Assembly: GCA_031261425.1 (NCBI GenBank)
Contig: JAISJR010000100.1
Coordinates: 1 to 44,626 of the forward strand
Source: Planctomycetota bacterium
Lineage (GTDB): Bacteria; Planctomycetota; SZUA-567
Direction: 5' to 3'
Length of the DNA stretch: 44,626 bases
The position numbers were made by a program, and so were the translations under genes. Shown here in pieces: positions 39,453-44,626 of this stretch. The stretch's first letter is position 1; each line of letters begins with the position of its first letter. A model generated the notes under the pieces. It was not told the DNA's origin. It saw only the letters and a list, made by a program, of their open reading frames with translations, and did not search any database.

Positions 39453-41804
39453 ATGCCTTTACTCGACCGTCTGACGATTTTTTTCCTGTTATTTTACGCG
39501 GCGTTGCGACCGCTCGGCACGGGTTTGGATTTCGCCGAGCCGGAAACGCTGTTTCTCACGGTCGTCGCCAACCTCGTTTTGGTCGGCGCGCTGGTCGGCT
39601 CGTTGCGCGACGGAACGCTGATTTTGCCGCGCCGCGGGTTTGCCGCCGCGCTTGCGGTTTTCGCGGTTTTCGCCGGTTACGCCGTCTATGCCGCGAATGA
39701 CGCCAATTGGCAGAGCGCGCTCGACCTTGGCTGGAACTGGGTCGCCGACGGCGAAATTTTTTGGGCGGCGTTAATCGTTTGCCGCCGTTATCCCGACACG
39801 CGCCGTCTGCTTCTCGCGGCGTTGCTCGCGGCGGCGGCGCTCGCGGCGTTGTATGGTTTGTATCAGCGTTATTTTTTCAACGACTACGTGCGCTCGGCGT
39901 TCCTCGGCGCCGACAGCGCCTTGTCGTCGTCCGAGGGCTTTGTCATCCGCGTGATGAGCAACCGCATCGCCGGTCCTTACGCCTACTCCAACGCCTACGC
40001 GGGTTTTTTCATCATTCTTTTGCCGCTGGCGGCGCCGTTGTTTTTGGCGGGCGGGCGAAAATTCTCGGCGGCAAAATTATTGCCGGCGCTCGGTTTGGCG
40101 GCGGCGTTGTTGGCGTTCGTGTATGCCGGCAGTAAAGCCGGTTTTATCACGGCGAAAATCACCGAAGCCGCGGCGTTGTTTTTATTGATGCCGCCGGATA
40201 AAAGACGCTGGTGGCGGTTCGGCGAAATCGCCGGATGGCTGACGCTGACGACGGGCGTGAGCGCCGGTTTGGCATTCGGCGCCGGTAAAATTTTCGACCA
40301 TAATTTATGGGCGCCGAGCGTGTTCGCGGTGTCTTGGTTCGCGGAAATTTTACTGCTCGGCGGGTGGGCGCGAACGGCGGCGGGTTCAAGGATTAGAGCC
40401 GGAATTGGCATTGCGGTGGTCGGCGTGGCGTTGCTCGCTCTCGGCGCGGCGGTGGCGCGGTCGCCGCGTCTGCAAGAGACAATAATAAAGCAAGTAAGCG
40501 TGCGCGGCAATTATTGGCTGACGGCGCTCGATATGCTCAAAGCGCGTCCGCTGACCGGTTATGGATTGGATAATTTCGGCTCGTATTACGGCGCGTTCAA
40601 ACAACCGGACGGCTGGGAAACGCGCCGCGTGCACAACCTTTATTTGCAATTGGCGGTGGACGGCGGCGTCGGCTTTTTGGCGGCGTTAGTCGCGCTGTGG
40701 GCGGTCTTTTTCCGAAGCGCCGCCGGAAAAAAGCGGGAAGCGAACGGCGTTCCGCCGCGCCTTTTATTTTCCGTCGCGTCGCCGAATGGCACCGGCGAAT
40801 TGCCGAAGCCGCCGACCGCTTTTTTGTCGGCGGCGTATTTGCCGCTCGCGAGCGGCGCCGCGCTCGCGCTGACCTATTTGATGTATGCCGCCGGCGCGTT
40901 CACCGGCTTGGGCATTGAAACGTTCGTCGCCGAGTGGCGGCAAGGGTGGACGACGGCGCTCGTCGTCAACGGCGCGGTCAATTTATTATTGTTGCCGCTG
41001 ACGTTGGTTCTCGCCGGTTATGGGTTGACAAAAATTCTGCCCGACGCCGACCGCTTTAAGGGTTGGTTGCTCCTCGGTTTGGCGGCGGCGTTCTTTCACT
41101 TTATTTTTGATTTTCATTATTACCATTCGGTCATCGGCGCGACGGTGTGGCTGATGGCGGCGTTGGCGCTAACGATTAACGGCGGCGCGTGGGAAATCAA
41201 ATTGTCGCCGCGGGCGGCGAACCGGCTTTTGGCGGCGGCGCTCGTCGGCTTCGCGGCGTTGCTGTCGCTGGCGGCGATTCCGCGCTTTAACGCCGGCGTG
41301 TCGCGTTATTGGGCGGAAAAAACGGCGCTCTATAATTATTCGCCGGCGGAGGCGAAACTGATTGTGGAGTGGACGGACGAGGCGCTCGGCGCGCGTCCGC
41401 GCGACGCGACGTTGTGGGTCAATCGCGGCAACGCTTTTTTGCGGCTCGGCAATTTGCCGGAAGCGTTGGATTGCGCCGCCAATGCGGTGGTCGCCGACCC
41501 GCGCGCGGCGGGCAATAAAATTTATTTGGCGCAATTGCTCGGTTTGTCGCCGCAGTTGACCGCCGCGCAAAAAAGGCAGACGCAAAATTTATACCGCGCG
41601 GCGATTGCCGACTATCCGCTGAAACCGCGCTACCGCGCCCTATACGCGAGTTTTCTGCAAAAATTCGGCGTCAAGGACGCGGAAAAATCGGCGCCGGAAT
41701 GGGCGGCGAGCGCGCTCGCCTTGGACGCCGCCACCACCGACATCGCGGCGAAATTGTCGGCGCGCGATAGGGAGATGGCGGAGGCAATTAACAATTCACA
41801 ATGA
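39453..41804 (+). CDS. O-antigen ligase-like membrane protein with C-terminal TPR
   Basis: The start is ATG 39453; a longer frame upstream lacks a ribosome site. The 783-residue protein has about 12 hydrophobic helices in its first ~600 residues. The region SNAYAGFFIILLPLAAPLFL, YAGSKAGFITA, the large loop ending DMLKARPLTGYGLDNFG, and RRVHNLYLQLAVDGGVGFLA have the order seen in the WaaL/Wzy (O-antigen ligase/polymerase) superfamily, with the conserved His of HN. The C-terminal ~150 residues contain a tetratricopeptide-type repeat (ATLWVNRGNAFLRLGNLPEALDCAANAV). It probably joins or polymerises surface glycan at the periplasmic face. Confidence 0.78.
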   Translation: MPLLDRLTIFFLLFYAALRPLGTGLDFAEPETLFLTVVANLVLVGALVGSLRDGTLILPRRGFAAALAVFAVFAGYAVYAANDANWQSALDLGWNWVADGEIFWAALIVCRRYPDTRRLLLAALLAAAALAALYGLYQRYFFNDYVRSAFLGADSALSSSEGFVIRVMSNRIAGPYAYSNAYAGFFIILLPLAAPLFLAGGRKFSAAKLLPALGLAAALLAFVYAGSKAGFITAKITEAAALFLLMPPDKRRWWRFGEIAGWLTLTTGVSAGLAFGAGKIFDHNLWAPSVFAVSWFAEILLLGGWARTAAGSRIRAGIGIAVVGVALLALGAAVARSPRLQETIIKQVSVRGNYWLTALDMLKARPLTGYGLDNFGSYYGAFKQPDGWETRRVHNLYLQLAVDGGVGFLAALVALWAVFFRSAAGKKREANGVPPRLLFSVASPNGTGELPKPPTAFLSAAYLPLASGAALALTYLMYAAGAFTGLGIETFVAEWRQGWTTALVVNGAVNLLLLPLTLVLAGYGLTKILPDADRFKGWLLLGLAAAFFHFIFDFHYYHSVIGATVWLMAALALTINGGAWEIKLSPRAANRLLAAALVGFAALLSLAAIPRFNAGVSRYWAEKTALYNYSPAEAKLIVEWTDEALGARPRDATLWVNRGNAFLRLGNLPEALDCAANAVVADPRAAGNKIYLAQLLGLSPQLTAAQKRQTQNLYRAAIADYPLKPRYRALYASFLQKFGVKDAEKSAPEWAASALALDAATTDIAAKLSARDREMAEAINNSQ

Positions 41805-41835
41805 ACAATTAACCATTGAAGAACGATGGGCGGTG
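41784..41835. repeat. AATTAAC heptamer array
   Basis: Period-7 units AATTAAC, AATTCAC, AATGAAC, AATTAAC begin inside the last codons of the O-antigen ligase gene (NNSQ, then stop) and run into a GGGCGGTGAACAGTG stretch. This is the same family as at 72-98. Confidence 0.7.
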
Positions 41836-41853
41836 AACAGTGAAATAGCGATT

Positions 41854-41995
41854 GCTCTATTCAATTGCCACGCCTTTTAAGGCGTGGTCGGCGGTCAAAA
41901 AAAGAAAGGGCTTTAGCCCAAATAAATCATTCGGCTAAAGCCGGTCATTTTCTAACGCCGACCACGCGCTAAAGCGCGTGGCAATTGAATAGAGC
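41854..41995. repeat. MITE-like palindromic element, copy 4 (142 bp, best preserved)
   Basis: Perfect ends CTCTATTCAATTGCC and GGCAATTGAATAGAG enclose CACGCCTTTTAAGGCGTG, GGGCTTTAGCCC, GGCTAAAGCC and CACGCGCTAAAGCGCGTG. It folds into a multi-stem structure and has no coding capacity. Confidence 0.88.
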
Positions 41996-42068
41996 ATTTC
42001 CCAATCGATATTTCTCCGCGTCCGCCGTGCCTCCGTGAGAAAAAACGTATTGAAAAGGAACTCGCCCA

Positions 42069-42674
42069 ATGCCGCCCGCCGTCGAAAAGGTCTTTATTTC
42101 CGCCGAAGAGGAGCGCCGCGATTGCTGGGAGTTGGCGGCGCGGATTGTCGAACGGGACGCGCCTTTCGACGTGGTCGCCGGTTTGACGCGCGGCGGGTTG
42201 CCGATTGCCATTTATTTGCAGGAATTTTTTATGCTGGCGTATCGCCGCCCCGTCGGTTTCGCCTGCGTCCGTTGCCGCAGTTACGACGGCGTCGCCCGCG
42301 CCGGCAACGTCCGCGTCGGCGCCCTCGACGAGGTTTGGACGGAGTTGGGCGACGCGGGGACGCGCGTGTTAATCGTCGATGACGTTTTTGACCGCGGCTC
42401 GACGGCGCAAGCCGTCATCAATAAAATCCGCGCCGACGCCCCGCGTCCGCTGACCGTGAAAACGGCGATGTTGCATTACAAACCGGAAAATTCGCAAGTG
42501 TCTATCGTCCCCGACTATTACCTGCGCGTCTATCGCGGCAACCAATGGCTCGTCTATCCGGCGGCGGTCAGCGACCTCGCGGACGACGCCGACGCCCTGC
42601 GCCGGTTCGGGATGCCGGAGCAACTGATTAAGGGAAGAGGGAAAAGGGAAAAGGGAAAAGAGGTTAAGAATTAG
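42069..42674 (+). CDS. Phosphoribosyltransferase family protein (purine type)
   Basis: A 201-residue type I phosphoribosyltransferase with AAAGGA before ATG 42069. The PRPP-binding loop is VLIVDDVFDRGSTAQAV (about 100-116), and the GLTRGGLPIAIYL segment precedes it, as in hypoxanthine/xanthine-guanine PRTases of bacteria and archaea. It would salvage purine bases with PRPP in the cytoplasm; which base cannot be read from the sequence. The last ~14 residues (KGRGKREKGKEVKN) are translated GGGAAAA heptamer repeat, a repeat-derived C-terminal extension. Confidence 0.82.
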   Translation: MPPAVEKVFISAEEERRDCWELAARIVERDAPFDVVAGLTRGGLPIAIYLQEFFMLAYRRPVGFACVRCRSYDGVARAGNVRVGALDEVWTELGDAGTRVLIVDDVFDRGSTAQAVINKIRADAPRPLTVKTAMLHYKPENSQVSIVPDYYLRVYRGNQWLVYPAAVSDLADDADALRRFGMPEQLIKGRGKREKGKEVKN

Positions 42675-42890
42675 GGGCGATGAATTTTTAATTTCTCAAC
42701 TTTTAATTTCTCGCTTTTCGCTTTTCGCTTTTCCCTTTTCTCTTTTCTCTTTTCCCTTTTCCCTTTTCCCTTTTCTCTTTTCTCTTTTCCCTTTTCCCTT
42801 TTCCCTTTTCCCTTTTCTCTTTTCTCTTTTCCCTTTTCCCTTTTCCCTTTTCCCTTTTCCATTTTCCCTTTCTTCTTTCTCCTTTCGCCC
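42631..42890. repeat. Long GGGAAAA/TTTTCCC heptamer array
   Basis: A short left arm of GGGAAAA units (42631-42660) overlaps the end of the phosphoribosyltransferase gene. After an AT-rich spacer comes a very long right arm (about 42706-42890) of TTTTCCC, TTTTCTC and TTTTCGC heptamers. More than 20 units are present, the longest array in the window. The arms are complementary in part. Confidence 0.85.
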
Positions 42891-42921
42891 CCTTTCCCTC
42901 ACTAAAAATAGAAAGGAACCT

Positions 42922-44424
42922 ATGTCCGTCGATTTCACTTTGATTCTTGCCGCGCTACTGATTTTCGGCATTTTCATTTCAAAGATGACGACGCGCTTCG
43001 GCGTGCCGGTGTTGTTGTTGTTTCTCGGCATCGGGATGTTTGCCGGTAGCGACGGGTTGGCGTTGGTCGAATTTAGCGATATGAGCATGGCGGGCAAAAT
43101 CGCCGACATAATGTTGATGTTCATTTTGTTCGACAGCGGTTACGGCACGCAACGCGACGATATGCGCCGTTATTTCGGTCCCGCGATGACGCTCGCGACG
43201 CTCGGCGTGGCGCTGACGGCGGTGTCGCTCGGCTTTTTGACGCACCTCTTGACGAACATCGGTTTCTGGAACGCGATGGTTATCGGCATGATTATTTCCT
43301 CGACCGACGCGGCGGCGGTAACGGCGATTTTGCGCGACAATCCGGTGCAAACGCGCGTCTCGACCACGCTCTGCGTCGAGTCGGCGGCGAACGACCCGAT
43401 GGCGATTTTGCTGACGATGGCGGTCATCGGCATCGTCGCCGGACAGGTCGGCGGCGTGCCGGAATTTTTGTTGCTGTTGGCGTGGAAATTGGCGGCGGGC
43501 GTGGCGTGCGGCTTTATCGTCAGCACGCTCGGCGTGCGGCTGTTTAACCGGTTGCGCTCGGAAAACACCGGTTTTTATTACGTGCTGATTATCGGCGTGA
43601 TAATGCTCGCCTACGGTTCGGCGACGAGCATCGGCGCCAGCGGCATTATCGGCGTGTTCTTCGCGGGCTACTGGCTGAACTGCCACGATTACACTTTCAA
43701 ATCGAGCATTACGCGGTTTATTTCCGGTCTGTCGTCGTTCGCGAATATGGCGCTCTTTTTGATGCTGGGCTTGTTGGTGTTCCCTCGCCAGTTGCCGGCG
43801 GTGTGGTTGGCGGGGACGTTGGTGGCGTTGGCGATGATTTTTGTGGCGCGTCCGCTCGCGGTCTGGCTGTGCTTAATGCCGTTCGGCTATCGCGCCAACG
43901 AAAAAGCGTTTATCACCTGGGGCGGGCTGAAGGGTTCGGTGGCGATTGTGCTGGCGACGTATCCGGCGTTATACGGCGGCGATTATTTTACCGGCGAATT
44001 GTCGCAGGAAATTTTCAACATCGTCTTTTTCGCGGTGGTGTTCTCGTGCGTGCTCGAAGGGTTGACGCTCGACCGCGCGGCGGCGTGGCTGAAATTAAAA
44101 GTTACGCGCAAGTCGAAACGGATGCATTCGCTCGAACTGTTGAGTTTGGAAGAAACCGACGCGGAAATGTATGAAGTCGAAGTGCCGGCGACCTCGGCGG
44201 TCATCGGTAAAAATTTGTCCGAGTTGACCTTTCCGGCGCACTCGCGCGTGGTGTTGCTTATCCGCAACGAAGAGGTCATCACGCCGACCGGCGCGACGCG
44301 CCTGCTCGCGGACGACGTGGTGTTCGTGCTGACCAATCCCCAAGAAAAAGAAAACGCCAACCGCCTGCTCACCGCCGCCGTCGCGGCGACGATTGGGCGC
44401 AAAACGGTCATTCTGCAAAGATAG
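42922..44424 (+). CDS. Potassium/proton antiporter (NhaP2/CvrA family, CPA1)
   Basis: A 500-residue inner-membrane antiporter with GAAAGGAACC in front of ATG 42922. About 12 hydrophobic helices occupy the first ~390 residues. The ion-binding signature is STTLCVESAANDPMAI (ND motif), and TDAAAV appears earlier. The cytoplasmic C-terminus has an RCK-C/TrkA-C-like regulatory domain (YEVEVPATSAVIGKNLSELTF, RVVLLIRNEEVITPTGATRL, DDVVFVLTN). NhaP2-type proteins exchange K+ (or Na+) for H+ and so control cell ion balance. The TAG stop coincides with the start of an AGAGTTN array. Confidence 0.88.
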   Translation: MSVDFTLILAALLIFGIFISKMTTRFGVPVLLLFLGIGMFAGSDGLALVEFSDMSMAGKIADIMLMFILFDSGYGTQRDDMRRYFGPAMTLATLGVALTAVSLGFLTHLLTNIGFWNAMVIGMIISSTDAAAVTAILRDNPVQTRVSTTLCVESAANDPMAILLTMAVIGIVAGQVGGVPEFLLLLAWKLAAGVACGFIVSTLGVRLFNRLRSENTGFYYVLIIGVIMLAYGSATSIGASGIIGVFFAGYWLNCHDYTFKSSITRFISGLSSFANMALFLMLGLLVFPRQLPAVWLAGTLVALAMIFVARPLAVWLCLMPFGYRANEKAFITWGGLKGSVAIVLATYPALYGGDYFTGELSQEIFNIVFFAVVFSCVLEGLTLDRAAAWLKLKVTRKSKRMHSLELLSLEETDAEMYEVEVPATSAVIGKNLSELTFPAHSRVVLLIRNEEVITPTGATRLLADDVVFVLTNPQEKENANRLLTAAVAATIGRKTVILQR

Positions 44425-44446
44425 AGTTGAGAGTTGAGAGTTGAAA
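44422..44446. repeat. AGAGTTG heptamer array at antiporter stop
   Basis: TAGAGTTGAGAGTTGAGAG begins at the stop codon, followed by GCGCGAAGCGG. It is a partial copy of the AGAGTTN element whose right arm is missing. Confidence 0.7.
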
Positions 44447-44469
44447 GTGCGCGAAGCGGATTAAAAAAT

Positions 44470-44626
44470 CAAACACCGCTAATCGCGCTGAAAGCGCGAA
44501 ATATATTAGCCCAGGGTAAGCGACACGCTCTACCGTCGCGCCACCCTGGGTAGCGGTTCGCGAAGCGAACCATCCGACAGTTCCGCCGTTAGGCGGCAAA
44601 CGCCGCCTCCGGCGGCGAGAGCGGTT
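44470..44626. repeat. Palindromic repeat region (AGCCCAGGGT / ACCCTGGGT)
   Basis: CGCGCTGAAAGCGCG, then TTAGCCCAGGGT ... CACCCTGGGTA pair, and next comes GGTTCGCGAAGCGAACC, a perfect palindrome. The last 40 bases hold GCCGTTAGGCGGC and GCCGCCTCCGGCGGC hairpins. No gene is seen. Confidence 0.6.

Noticed and set aside
42671-43124. Lys/Glu-rich frames in the GGGAAAA array
   Set aside because: These are translated heptamer repeats with no start signal or domain.
1-44626. CRISPR arrays
   Set aside because: Repeats here are tandem heptamers, 12- or 24-bp units, or palindromes; no direct repeats with regular unique spacers and no cas genes are seen.
1-44626. tRNA or rRNA genes
   Set aside because: No cloverleaf with a T-loop GGTTCGAATCC-type sequence or rRNA segment was recognised on reading; a covariance search would be needed to be sure.

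Overview
This 44.6 kb stretch looks like a bacterial chromosome segment, probably from the Planctomycetes-Verrucomicrobia-Lentisphaerae (PVC) group. The support for that is an ECF sigma factor of the type common in that group (FRTTxWSVV / LCxxYWxPVYxYLRRRG), a large secreted protein with a pilin-like N-terminus, and an envelope typical of Gram-negatives (two lipoproteins, YidC, OmpA-like protein, O-antigen-ligase-like protein). The group assignment is an inference; there is no rRNA or other marker here.

Layout. 1-2.7 kb (minus): the first codons of a ptsI-like gene, a GT10 fucosyltransferase-like gene broken at a C12 tract, a DUF5618 protein and a FlgN-like coiled coil. 2.7-5.3 kb (plus): single-domain chromate transporter, fabG, miaA. 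5.3-11.6 kb (minus): CNT nucleoside transporter, OmpA-like lipoprotein, giant DEAH helicase hrpA. 11.8-17 kb (plus): small zinc-ribbon protein, lipoprotein peptidyl-prolyl isomerase, and a very large pilin-like secreted protein broken at a G13 tract. 17.3-21.4 kb (minus): Rpn/PD-(D/E)XK nuclease inserted beside yidC with a duplicated yidC tail, then an ECF sigma factor. 22-26.3 kb (plus): argC, PBP2, and an oligopeptide-type ABC ATPase. 26.4-37.4 kb: an AT-richer accessory island. 38-44.4 kb: secreted STN-domain protein (minus), O-antigen ligase/TPR protein, phosphoribosyltransferase and a K+/H+ antiporter (plus).

The most interesting locus is a seven-gene minus-strand operon (37373 down to 27718). 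Its genes overlap or nearly touch. In order it encodes two dynamin-like GTPases, two proteins that share a duplicated ~95-residue module followed by glycine-zipper membrane segments, an 1101-residue HerA/DUF87-type ATPase with peptide repeats, an HNH/Endo VII (WHH-type) nuclease toxin, and a DUF6985-like probable immunity protein. I know of no described system with this exact composition. It could be a membrane-active defence or toxin-export apparatus; both readings are inference. A RhuM-like protein with a PLD-like C-terminus faces it convergently.

Two other genome-scale signals stand out. First, three G/C homopolymers of 12-13 bases occur. Two sit inside genes for a glycosyltransferase and a surface-type protein and put them out of frame, which is the signature of phase-variable contingency loci (or of homopolymer sequencing error). 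Second, the intergenic DNA is full of heptanucleotide tandem repeats (AGAGTTN, GGGAAAA, GGGCAGT, AATTAAC, AGTCGGT), many arranged as inverted arms around a conserved core with GCGCTTCGCGC. They abut stop codons, extend protein C-termini, and in one case lie in frame inside hrpA. Four copies of a different palindromic, MITE-like element (ends CTCTATTCAATTGCC) are also present.
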